Below are positions 25,212-32,975 of a DNA stretch of 49,557 nt, one piece after another. Position 1 is the stretch's first letter, and each line of letters opens with the position of its first letter. This DNA is from Coriobacteriaceae bacterium (GTDB taxonomy: Bacteria; Actinomycetota; Coriobacteriia; Coriobacteriales; Coriobacteriaceae), in the NCBI GenBank assembly GCA_902835305.1, contig CADFMD010000015.1, positions 1 through 49,557 on the forward strand, given 5' to 3'. The notes under the pieces are model-generated. The model searched no databases and had not been told where the DNA came from. It saw only the letters and a list, made by a program, of their open reading frames with translations. The position numbers and the translations under genes are program-made.

Positions 25212-25490
25212 ATGACTGTTTCCAAAGAGCGCAAGGCGGAGCTGACTGCCCAGTTCGGTAACACCCCGGTCGACACCGGCAACCCCAAGGTTCAGGTCGC
25301 CATCCTGTCCGAGCGCATCAAGGAGCTGACCGAGCACATGAAGTCCCACCAGAAGGACTTCCACACCCGTCGTGGCCTGCTCATGCTCGTCGGCCGTCGT
25401 CGTCGTCTTCTCTCCTACATCAAGAAGAACGACATCGTCGAGTACCGTGAGCTCATCAAGGCTCTGGGCATCCGCGACAACATCCAGTAG
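25212..25490 (+). CDS. rpsO: 30S ribosomal protein S15
   Basis: Primary 16S rRNA-binding protein, 92 residues. VQVAILSERIKELTEHMKSH and KDFHTRRGLLMLVGRRRRLLSY are the S15 signature. ATG at 25212 follows AAAGGTGA; the frame is open 32 codons upstream through the recO-rpsO gap but without a ribosome site. It is followed by a terminator and then pnp, the usual rpsO-pnp neighbourhood. Confidence 0.96.
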   Translation: MTVSKERKAELTAQFGNTPVDTGNPKVQVAILSERIKELTEHMKSHQKDFHTRRGLLMLVGRRRRLLSYIKKNDIVEYRELIKALGIRDNIQ

Positions 25491-25504
25491 GATTTGTACA
25501 TGCT

Positions 25505-25537
25505 AAGAGCGTCCTGCGCAGCGGGGCGCTCTTTTTG
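25505..25537 (+). terminator. Intrinsic terminator after rpsO
   Basis: AAGAGCG-TCC and GG-GGCGCTCTT flank a short loop (25505-25532) and run into TTTTTG. It separates rpsO from pnp, though partial read-through is common in this gene pair in other bacteria. Confidence 0.8.
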
Positions 25538-25603
25538 TGTAAGGGCGCGAACAATCACGCTCTGAAGCGTGGCGGGGGCAGGGGGCCCGCGTCACATGAG
25601 AAG

Positions 25604-25626
25604 CCCGCAGGCAAGGGGCCTGTGGG
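25604..25626 (+). promoter_or_regulatory. Leader hairpin of pnp
   Basis: CCCGCAGGC (25604-25612) pairs with GCCTGTGGG (25618-25626), nine base pairs including one G-U, around a 5-base loop. It ends six bases before the AAAGGAG ribosome site of pnp. In other bacteria PNPase represses its own mRNA through a leader stem cut by RNase III; this hairpin is a candidate for such control, which is inference. Confidence 0.45.
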
Positions 25627-25639
25627 GTAAAGGAGAACA

Positions 25640-27886
25640 ATGACACTCGTATCCAAGACCTTTGAGCTGTACGGCAAGACCTACACCTTCGAGTCGGGCG
25701 AGCTTGCCAAGCAGGCCACCGGCGCCTGTCTTGTCAAGCAGGGCGACACCACGATGCTAGACACCGTGGTCGTCTCCAAGGAGCGCAAGAACTACGACTT
25801 CTTCCCGCTGACCGTCGACTTCAACGAGAAGATGTACGCCGCAGGTCGCATCCCGGGTGGCTACCTCAAGCGTGAGGGCCGTCCCAGCGAGAAGGCCACG
25901 CTCACGGCCCGCATGATCGACCGTCCGATTCGCCCGAGCTTCCCGGACGGCTTTCGTAACGAGGTGCACATCGTCGCCACCTCGCTCGTCGCCGACCAGG
26001 TCAACCCCTTCGATGTCATCAACGTCATGGGTGCATCCCTGGCCATGACGCTCGGCGGCGTGCCCTTCGAGGGCCCGCTTGCCTGCGTGCGCATCGGTCG
26101 CAACGTGGAGACCGGCGAGTTTATCGTCAACCCCACCTATGAGGAGCGCGAGAACTCCGATCTGGACCTGGAGCTGGGCGGATCCGCCGACTTCATCTCG
26201 ATGGTCGAGGCCGGCGCCGAGGAGATCTCCGAGGACGACATGCTCGCCGCCATGAAGTTTGGCCAGGAGGCCCTTGCTGCTTTCTGCCAGGCTCAGGACG
26301 AGTTCGTCGCCGAGTGGGAGCAGGTCAACGGCCCCATCGTCAAGAAGGAGTACCCGCTAGACCAGCCCGTCGAGGAGGTCCAGGAGCGCATCTTCGCCCA
26401 CTACGACGAGATGGCAGCCGCCCTGCGCGACGCCGACAAGCTCTCCCGTATCGGCAAGGTCGAGGCTCTGAAGGAGTCCATCCGTGCCGAGTTCACCGAG
26501 GAGGAGCAGGCCGCTTGGGAGCGAGAGATCCCCGTGGCGCTCAAGAAGCTCGAGAAGAAGGCTATGCGCACCATGGTCGTCGAGACCGGTGAGCGCGTTG
26601 ACGGTCGTGCCGCCGATGAGATCCGTCCCATCATGGTGAAGGACAACTACCTGCCGCTCGTTCACGGCTCCGGCCTGTTCCAGCGCGGCCAGACGCAGGT
26701 GCTCTCCGTCCTGTCGCTCGGCATGCTCAACGAGGGCCAGCGTCTGGATACCATCGAGCCCACCGAGGGCAAGCGCTACATGCACCACTACAACTTCCCG
26801 CCGTTCTGCACCGGCGAGACCGGCCGTATGGGCAGCCCCAAGCGCCGCGAGATCGGCCATGGCAACCTGGCCGAGCGCGCCCTGCTTCCGGTGCTTCCCG
26901 ACGAGAACGAGTTCCCCTACGCCATCCGCGTCGTCTCCGAGGTCATGGAGTCCAACGGCTCCTCTTCGATGGCGTCGACCTGCGGCTCAACGCTCGCCCT
27001 TATGGACGGTGGCGTGCCCATTAAGCGCCCGGTCTCCGGTATCGCCATGGGCCTGATCCAGGAGGAGGGCAAGACCGTGGTCCTGTCCGACATCCAGGGT
27101 CTCGAGGACTTCCTGGGCGACATGGACTTTAAGGTCACCGGCACCACCGAGGGCATCACCGCCCTGCAGATGGACAACAAGGCCACTGGCCTCACCTTCG
27201 ACATCCTGGCCCGCGCTCTGCAGCAGGCCAAGGAGGGTCGTGCGTACATCCTGCAGAAGATGCTCGATGTGATCCCCGAGCCGCGCCACACTACGCGCAG
27301 CACTGCCCCGCGCATCGTTTCCATCCAGGTTCCGACCGACAAGATCCGCGACGTCATCGGTTCCGGCGGTAAGGTCATCCGCGGTATCCAGGACGAGACC
27401 GGCGCCTCGGTCGACATCCAGGAGGACGGCACCGTCTTTGTCGGCGGCACCGGCGAGTCCGTCGACCAGGCCGTCGAGCGTATCAAGCTCATCATCAAGG
27501 TTCCCGAGCCTGGCGAGGAGTACACCGGTCGCGTGGTCTCCATCCAGCCCTTCGGCGCCTTCGTCAACCTGCTGCCCGGTAAGGACGGCCTGCTGCACAT
27601 CTCCCGCGTCGCCAAGGGCCGCGTGGAGAAGGTCGAGGACGTCCTCAACGTGGGCGACGAGGTCAAGGTCGTCGTCATCGAGGTCGACGACCGTGGCAAG
27701 ATCTCGCTCGATCGTCTTGACAAGCCTGAGGCCCCGGCTCGCGCCGAGGGTGCCTCCGAGGGCGACGGCGAGCACTTCCAGCGTCGTGAGCGTCCGCGTC
27801 GCGAGCGCTCCGAGCGCAGCGACCGTCCGCGCCGTCCCGGCGACAACGGAGGCCGCAAGCCCCGCCGCCACCACGACGCCGAGTAA
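25640..27886 (+). CDS. pnp: Polyribonucleotide nucleotidyltransferase (PNPase)
   Basis: Phosphorolytic 3'-5' exoribonuclease forming a trimeric ring. The 748-residue protein has two RNase PH domains (IPGGYLKREGRPSEKA and the second one with RGQTQVLSVLSLG), a helical linker, and a KH domain (IRDVIGSGGKVIRGIQDETG, near residue 573). An S1 domain follows (YTGRVVSIQPFGAFVNLLPG, near 630). The last 40 residues form a basic Arg/Glu/Pro tail of repeated RRERPRRERSERS type, often seen in actinobacterial PNPases. ATG at 25640 follows AAAGGAG. Confidence 0.96.
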   Translation: MTLVSKTFELYGKTYTFESGELAKQATGACLVKQGDTTMLDTVVVSKERKNYDFFPLTVDFNEKMYAAGRIPGGYLKREGRPSEKATLTARMIDRPIRPSFPDGFRNEVHIVATSLVADQVNPFDVINVMGASLAMTLGGVPFEGPLACVRIGRNVETGEFIVNPTYEERENSDLDLELGGSADFISMVEAGAEEISEDDMLAAMKFGQEALAAFCQAQDEFVAEWEQVNGPIVKKEYPLDQPVEEVQERIFAHYDEMAAALRDADKLSRIGKVEALKESIRAEFTEEEQAAWEREIPVALKKLEKKAMRTMVVETGERVDGRAADEIRPIMVKDNYLPLVHGSGLFQRGQTQVLSVLSLGMLNEGQRLDTIEPTEGKRYMHHYNFPPFCTGETGRMGSPKRREIGHGNLAERALLPVLPDENEFPYAIRVVSEVMESNGSSSMASTCGSTLALMDGGVPIKRPVSGIAMGLIQEEGKTVVLSDIQGLEDFLGDMDFKVTGTTEGITALQMDNKATGLTFDILARALQQAKEGRAYILQKMLDVIPEPRHTTRSTAPRIVSIQVPTDKIRDVIGSGGKVIRGIQDETGASVDIQEDGTVFVGGTGESVDQAVERIKLIIKVPEPGEEYTGRVVSIQPFGAFVNLLPGKDGLLHISRVAKGRVEKVEDVLNVGDEVKVVVIEVDDRGKISLDRLDKPEAPARAEGASEGDGEHFQRRERPRRERSERSDRPRRPGDNGGRKPRRHHDAE

Positions 27887-27910
27887 CAGCCGTACATAAC
27901 CAGCACCGCA

Positions 27911-27941
27911 AGGGCGACTCCGGACAGGGGTCGCCCTTTTG
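27911..27941 (+). terminator. Intrinsic terminator after pnp
   Basis: GGGCGAC (27912-27918) pairs with GTCGCCC (27930-27936), followed by TTTTGCTT. Its T tract forms the first bases of palindromic element A. Confidence 0.8.
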
Positions 27942-28079
27942 CTTGCGCCCGGGAGGGCCGCATATGAAGTTTCCTGCTCTACAGTCCTGCGCAAGACGGA
28001 AAGCACATTAAGTGCTTTCCTTTGCGTGCGGAACTCGCGATAAACTTCATATGCGGCCCTCCCGGGCGCAAGCAAAAGG
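27935..28079 (-). repeat. Structured palindromic element A
   Basis: A 145-bp element with perfect 38-bp inverted arms (27935-27972 and 28042-28079). Read on the minus strand its core is ATGAAGTTT, then ATCGCGAGTTCCGCACG, an inner stem-loop with loop TTAAT, then GCAGGACTGTAGAGCAGG and AAACTTCAT. Element B at 28215-28329 has the same core on the plus strand, with the same length and identical unpaired segments but different, still complementary, stems. No coding potential or transposase is present. It may be a structured RNA or a non-autonomous mobile repeat. Confidence 0.85.
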
Positions 28080-28185
28080 ACTGGTTAGTGCCGCTCGCTA
28101 TTTAGTTAGACAGTCTATTCAGTAGTCAGATTTCAGATCTGTAGATAGCCGCAGCAGCATCTTCCCAGATAAAACCGACCAAAAT

Positions 28186-28210
28186 AAACCTGTCCCTTTT
28201 TGGCAGGTTT
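28186..28210. repeat. Short hairpin between the two palindromic elements
   Basis: AAACCTG (28186-28192) pairs with CAGGTTT (28204-28210) around an 11-base loop. On the minus strand it would be followed by ATTTTGG, weakly terminator-like. The rest of 28080-28214 shows nothing I recognise. Confidence 0.35.
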
Positions 28211-28214
28211 CCCG

Positions 28215-28329
28215 TGGGGCGGGCACTGATGAAGTTTATCGCGAGTTCCGCACGAACAGGAGGCCACTTAATGTGGCCTCCGTCGTGAGCAGGACTGTAG
28301 AGCAGGAAACTTCATCAGTGCCCGCCCCA
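28215..28329 (+). repeat. Structured palindromic element B
   Basis: A 115-bp relative of element A, in opposite orientation. Perfect 23-bp arms (28215-28237 and 28307-28329) enclose the same conserved segments ATCGCGAGTTCCGCACG and GCAGGACTGTAGAGCAGG. The apical stem reads GGAGGCCAC/GTGGCCTCC where element A has GGAAAGCAC/GTGCTTTCC, so three adjacent pairs have changed on both sides. The outer arms share only ATGAAGTTT with A, yet both sets are fully complementary. This is the signature of selection for structure. Confidence 0.85.
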
Positions 28330-28367
28330 TCCAAACCGGCGGGATAGACCGGTTTGGATGGGGCTTT
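28324..28367 (+). terminator. 16-bp hairpin overlapping element B, terminator-like
   Basis: GCCCCATCCAAACCGG (28324-28339) pairs perfectly with CCGGTTTGGATGGGGC (28349-28364), loop of nine, then only TTTG. Its left arm uses the last six bases of element B, so the two structures cannot both be complete. Confidence 0.5.
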
Positions 28368-28400
28368 GATGCATGGGTGGTCTGTTGGTGGGCAAATGGG

Positions 28401-28406
28401 TATCAT
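28401..28406 (+). promoter_or_regulatory. Probable -10 element for rnj
   Basis: GGGTATCAT (TATCAT at 28401-28406) resembles the GGGTA-x-x-AT cores before lepA and the membrane DnaJ gene. It is about 120 bp before rnj, giving a leader of roughly 110 bases. Confidence 0.4.
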
Positions 28407-28525
28407 ACTGTGGTTATTGCATCGACTCTGCGATGCATGTTTGTACGTTCCCGGCGGTCGGTTTGCCAGAAGCGCCCCGCCGGTTGCTCCAGACCCGTTT
28501 CGAAGAAAGGAAACCACACTAACCT

Positions 28526-30196
28526 ATGGCAGCTAAAAAATCATCTCCCTTGAAGATCATTCCGCTCGGCGGCCTTGACGGCATCGGCAAGAACATGACG
28601 GTCTTCGAGTGCGGCGACGACATGGTGCTCGTCGACGCCGGTCTCATGTTCCCCGACGATTCCCAGCCCGGTATCGACCTGGTGCTTCCCGACTACACCT
28701 ATGTTTTGGAGAATGAGGAGAAGCTCCGCGGTATCGTCGTCACCCACGGCCACGAGGACCACACTGGTTCGCTTCCGTACCTGCTGCAGGACCTCAACAA
28801 CAAGGTGCCCATCTTCTCGAGCAAGCTGACGCTCGGCTTCATCGAGGGCAAGCTCTCTGAGTTTCGCATCCGCGCACCCAAGTTCCGTGAGGTCAAGGGC
28901 GGCAGCCATGTCAACCTCGGCGGCATCTCGCTCGACTTCTTCTCGATGACGCACTCCATCCCCGGCGCTCTGGGCGTGTTCATCCGCACCAATCAGGGCA
29001 CCGTCATGCACACGGGCGACTTTAAGCTTGACCAGACGCCCATCGATGGTGTCACGCCCGACTATGCCGCTATCAGCCGCTTTGCCAAGCAGGGCATCGA
29101 CCTGCTGCTTTCCGACTCTACCAACGCCACGGTTCCCGGCTTTACCAAGTCCGAGGCCGAGGTTGGCCCCAATCTGCTGCATGCCATCAAGAATGCTCCG
29201 GGCCGCGTGTTCGTCGCGTCGTTCTCGAGCCACATCCATCGTCTGCAGCAGATCTGTGACGCCGCCCGCAAGTGCGGCCGCAAGGTCGTCGTGACCGGCC
29301 GTTCCATGCTCACCAACACCCGCGTGGCGCGTGAGCTGGGCTATCTCAACATCGACGATGCCGATATCATCGATGCCTTCGATATCGATAACCTGCCCGA
29401 CGACAAGATCGTCGTCATGTGCACCGGTTCGCAGGGCGAGCCGCTGTCGGCCCTGTCCCGCATGGCCAACGGCGAGCACAAGACGCTCTCCATCCACGAG
29501 GGCGATACCGTTATCCTTTCGGCAACTCCTGTTCCCGGCAACGAGAAGGCCGTCCAGCAGGTTGTCAACAGCCTTGCCAAGCTCGGCTGCGACGTGTGGG
29601 ATAAGAACCGCGCTCTCGTCCACGTCTCCGGTCACGGTAGCCAGGAGGAGCTCAAGCTCCTGATGGCTATGGCCAAGCCCACGTACTTTATGCCGGTTCA
29701 CGGTGAGGCCGTGCATCTGCGCGCCCATGCCCAGCTGGCCCGTAAGATGGGTCTCAAGGACGATCATATCTTTATCCTCGATAACGGCGACACGCTCGAG
29801 ATGCGCGGCGGTATCGTCAAGCGCGGTACGCCCGTCGAGTCCGGCGTCGTCTACGTCGACGGTCTGCGTATCGGCGATACCGACCCCATCGTCTTGCGCG
29901 ATCGCCAGAAGCTCGCCAACGACGGTATGGTTACCGCTGTTGCCATCGTCTCGCTCAAGCACAAGAAGATCGAGGCCATCGAGTTCTCGGGCCGCGGTGT
30001 TTCGTTTGCCATCGACGACCAGTTCTCCGAGGATGCCTCCGCAGCCATCATGAAGACGATCGAGAAGGGCAAGTTCAGCTTTACGAGCAGCGGTTCCGAT
30101 GCCATTCGCAAGGCCGTGCGCGATTCGCTCTCTAACTTTATCTGGAGCCGTACGCGCACCCGTCCGATGATCATCCCGGTCGTCATGGAGGTTTAG
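28526..30196 (+). CDS. rnj: Ribonuclease J
   Basis: Metallo-beta-lactamase/beta-CASP ribonuclease with endonuclease and 5'-3' exonuclease activity, central to mRNA decay and rRNA maturation in Gram-positives. The 556-residue protein has VTHGHEDHTGSLPYLL (His74, His76, Asp78, His79), HTGDFKLDQTP, LLLSDSTNA, ASFSSHIHRLQQI and the C-terminal VHVSGHGSQEELK and MPVHGEAVHL motifs. ATG at 28526 is preceded by AAAGGA at a rather long distance. Only one RNase J is seen. It is coupled to ftsK, as ymfA is near spoIIIE in Bacillus. Confidence 0.95.
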   Translation: MAAKKSSPLKIIPLGGLDGIGKNMTVFECGDDMVLVDAGLMFPDDSQPGIDLVLPDYTYVLENEEKLRGIVVTHGHEDHTGSLPYLLQDLNNKVPIFSSKLTLGFIEGKLSEFRIRAPKFREVKGGSHVNLGGISLDFFSMTHSIPGALGVFIRTNQGTVMHTGDFKLDQTPIDGVTPDYAAISRFAKQGIDLLLSDSTNATVPGFTKSEAEVGPNLLHAIKNAPGRVFVASFSSHIHRLQQICDAARKCGRKVVVTGRSMLTNTRVARELGYLNIDDADIIDAFDIDNLPDDKIVVMCTGSQGEPLSALSRMANGEHKTLSIHEGDTVILSATPVPGNEKAVQQVVNSLAKLGCDVWDKNRALVHVSGHGSQEELKLLMAMAKPTYFMPVHGEAVHLRAHAQLARKMGLKDDHIFILDNGDTLEMRGGIVKRGTPVESGVVYVDGLRIGDTDPIVLRDRQKLANDGMVTAVAIVSLKHKKIEAIEFSGRGVSFAIDDQFSEDASAAIMKTIEKGKFSFTSSGSDAIRKAVRDSLSNFIWSRTRTRPMIIPVVMEV

Positions 30197-30197
30197 T

Positions 30198-32975
30198 TTG
30201 GCGCGCGGATCTGCACAAAACGCCAAAGGTAATAAGGCCAATAACCAACCGGCATCTGCTAAGGGTGCCGGTTCCCATCTTCGTGCCAATAAGGGCCATG
30301 AGGCAGACTTCGACGATTTTGAGCCCTTGGTCGAGCCTTCGGCCAATCGCGATATCGCCGGTGTGGTCATCGCCGTTTTGGCGATCGCGTCCTTCATTGC
30401 CGTGATCTCTCCGGCAACAGCGCCCGTGACGGCTGCGGTTGCCGGTTTCTACCACCTGGGCTTTGGTCTGGGCGCCTACGTGCTGCCGATCGTCATCTTG
30501 CTGTTTGCCGCCACGCTCTTTTTGGGTGAGGACTCGCCGCTCAACGTGCGCTCTGTTGCGGGCGGCGCCTTGGTCTTTATCGCCGTCGTCTCCATTCTTT
30601 CGCTGATGGTGCCGGGCACGAGCGATTCGTGCGACCTTATGTTTACGCCGCAGAACCTTTCCGTGTCGGGCGGCTACATTGGCGCCTTTATCGCAAGTGC
30701 CTTGCAAAACGCCCTGGGTAAACCTATCGCCATGGTTGTCTTGCTGGGGCTTGTCGTCGTTGGTTTGGTCATTATCGGCTTTTCGGTGGGTGGCGTTTTG
30801 CGCTCCGCACGCGATCGCGCTGCCGATTTTGCCGAGCGTCGACGTGCCGATGTCAATGCGAGCCCGTGGGGCGATGAAGAGGCCCTGTCTGTTCCCGGCG
30901 TCGCTCGTCCGCACCTGAGCATTCTGCGCCAGAAGGGGACTGACGCCGCGGTGACCACGGTCAGGGGTGGCGATGCCGACCCGGTTTTGGATGACGACGA
31001 GGACGATGACCCATTTGTCGACGTATCCGAGTCGGTTGAAGCCGAGCGCGCCAAGACCACGCTGCTGCCGCGCCGCCATGCCAAGAAGGGCAAGGCTGCG
31101 CCCAAGCTCAACACAAGCGAGCCCGACCCGTCTTGGTCCGATAGCGAGATTGAGCTCACCGAGGGTGACGACGAGGACGACGAGGCTCCGCTCGAGACCG
31201 CCAAGACAACCTTGCTGCCGCGTCGCCACGCCAAGCGCGGTCAGGTCACTGGACAGCTTTCGATGGAGGACGATCCGGACAAGGTTGACGAGTCCGAGCC
31301 GCCGTTTGCCGTGAACCCTGTTTCGGCCGCACCTCAGATTCCCGACTTCTTAAAGCATCCCAAGGTTGCCGATGCGCCTGCCACGAGTGCTGTCGAATCG
31401 GCTGCGGCTCGTGATGGGGGAGCGGACGGCGGCGCCGCAGATAACGAGGGCGAAGAAGAGGACGGCCTCAAGCTTCCGCCGCTCGAAATCCTGCATGCCA
31501 ACCCGCAGTCGGCTTCTGCCGCGTCTTCGGATAAGGAGCTGGAGCAGACCGCTGAGTCACTGCAATCCACCTTGCTTGAGTTTGGCCGCAGTGCCCGCGT
31601 GGTCGGCTGGATCGCCGGCCCCACGGTGACGACCTTTAAGCTGCAACCTGGCGAGGGCGAGCGCGTGAGCAAGATTTCGAGCCTCGAGGACGATATTGCG
31701 CTTTCGCTCGCCGCCCAGTCGGTTCGTATCTTTGCCCCGATCCCCGGCACCTCGCTCGTGGGCATCGAGATTCCCAACCGCAAGCGCCAGAACGTCAATC
31801 TGGGCGACGTGCTGCCCTATGTGAAGGGCGGTCCGCTCGAGCTTGCCATCGGCCGCGACGCCGAGGGCACGCCGGTCGTCGCCGACCTCGCCAAGATGCC
31901 TCACCTGTTGATCGCCGGTACGACCGGTTCTGGTAAGTCGGTGATGATCAATTCCATCATCACGACCTTGCTCATGCGCGCCCTTCCCGAGGACGTTCGC
32001 CTGATCATGGTCGACCCCAAGCGCGTCGAGCTTGCGGGCTATAACGGTCTGCCGCATCTCTATGTGCCCGTGGTGACCGAGCCCAAGCAGGCCGCGAGCG
32101 CCCTGCAGTGGGCCGTGTCCGAAATGGAGCGCCGCCTGAAGGTATTCGAACGCCTCAACGTCCGTAAGATTTCGACCTATAACGAAAAGCAGGCCGCCGG
32201 CGAGTTTGAGCATTACGACAACCCGCCGCAAAAGATGCCCTACCTGGTCATTATCATTGACGAGCTCTCTGACCTGATGATGGTCGCCGGTAAGGATGTC
32301 GAGGCCTCGATCGTGCGTATTGCACAGCTGGGCCGCGCCGCCGGTATTCACCTTATCGTTGCCACGCAGCGCCCCAGCTCCAACGTGGTGACGGGCCTTA
32401 TCAAGGCCAACATCACCAACCGCATCGCCTTTAACGTCGCCACGGGCATCGACTCGCGCGTCATCATCGACCAGATGGGTGCCGAGAAGCTCACCGGTTT
32501 GGGCGACATGCTGTTCTCCAAGGTCGACTGGGGCAAGCCCCGCCGTATCCAGGGCTGCTTTGTCTCGGACGACGAAATCAACGAGATTGTCGAGTTCGTC
32601 AAGTCGCAGGGCGAGCCCGACTACCACGAGGAGATTCTGTCCGCCGTGGCGCCCGCTTCCATGTCCATGGCTGGTGGCGGCGGCATTGTCCGCACCGGAG
32701 TCGCCGAGCCGCAAGACGATGATCCGCTCATTTGGGAAGCCGCCCATATTGTGGTGGAATCGCAGCTGGGCTCCACATCTGGCCTGCAACGCCGCCTGAA
32801 GGTTGGCTATGCGCGTGCCGGGCGTATTATGGACATGCTGGAAGAAAAGGGTGTCGTCGGCCCGCCCGACGGTTCCAAGCCGCGCGAGGTCCTGTTGGAC
32901 GAGGAGGGGCTTGCCGCGCTGGAATCTGTCGACGCCGAGATGGCACGTGAAGATCGTGAGTTTGGAGGATTCTGA
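30198..32975 (+). CDS. ftsK: DNA translocase FtsK
   Basis: Septal ATP-driven DNA pump that clears and resolves chromosomes at division. The 925-residue protein has four or five N-terminal membrane helices (about 52-200), a long acidic linker (about 230-440), and the RecA-like motor. The motor has the Walker A AGTTGSGKSVMI near residue 573 and Walker B VIIIDELSDLMM near 683. A C-terminal gamma winged helix (STSGLQRRLKVGYARAGRIMD) reads polar chromosome sequences. The linker contains a duplicated 12-residue basic motif, AKTTLLPRRHAK, at 285-296 and 335-346. The start is TTG at 30198 with GGAGGT upstream, overlapping no other gene. Confidence 0.95.
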   Translation: MARGSAQNAKGNKANNQPASAKGAGSHLRANKGHEADFDDFEPLVEPSANRDIAGVVIAVLAIASFIAVISPATAPVTAAVAGFYHLGFGLGAYVLPIVILLFAATLFLGEDSPLNVRSVAGGALVFIAVVSILSLMVPGTSDSCDLMFTPQNLSVSGGYIGAFIASALQNALGKPIAMVVLLGLVVVGLVIIGFSVGGVLRSARDRAADFAERRRADVNASPWGDEEALSVPGVARPHLSILRQKGTDAAVTTVRGGDADPVLDDDEDDDPFVDVSESVEAERAKTTLLPRRHAKKGKAAPKLNTSEPDPSWSDSEIELTEGDDEDDEAPLETAKTTLLPRRHAKRGQVTGQLSMEDDPDKVDESEPPFAVNPVSAAPQIPDFLKHPKVADAPATSAVESAAARDGGADGGAADNEGEEEDGLKLPPLEILHANPQSASAASSDKELEQTAESLQSTLLEFGRSARVVGWIAGPTVTTFKLQPGEGERVSKISSLEDDIALSLAAQSVRIFAPIPGTSLVGIEIPNRKRQNVNLGDVLPYVKGGPLELAIGRDAEGTPVVADLAKMPHLLIAGTTGSGKSVMINSIITTLLMRALPEDVRLIMVDPKRVELAGYNGLPHLYVPVVTEPKQAASALQWAVSEMERRLKVFERLNVRKISTYNEKQAAGEFEHYDNPPQKMPYLVIIIDELSDLMMVAGKDVEASIVRIAQLGRAAGIHLIVATQRPSSNVVTGLIKANITNRIAFNVATGIDSRVIIDQMGAEKLTGLGDMLFSKVDWGKPRRIQGCFVSDDEINEIVEFVKSQGEPDYHEEILSAVAPASMSMAGGGGIVRTGVAEPQDDDPLIWEAAHIVVESQLGSTSGLQRRLKVGYARAGRIMDMLEEKGVVGPPDGSKPREVLLDEEGLAALESVDAEMAREDREFGGF

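Noticed and set aside
27935..28329. Insertion sequence or CRISPR array
   Set aside because: There is no transposase or cas gene and only two copies, in opposite orientation and with different arms; there are no regularly spaced repeats. Any mobility would need a transposase supplied from elsewhere.
28541..30397. A 618-codon open frame on the minus strand
   Set aside because: It is the mirror of rnj and the start of ftsK. High GC at third positions removes stop codons from the opposite strand, and the translation resembles no protein family.
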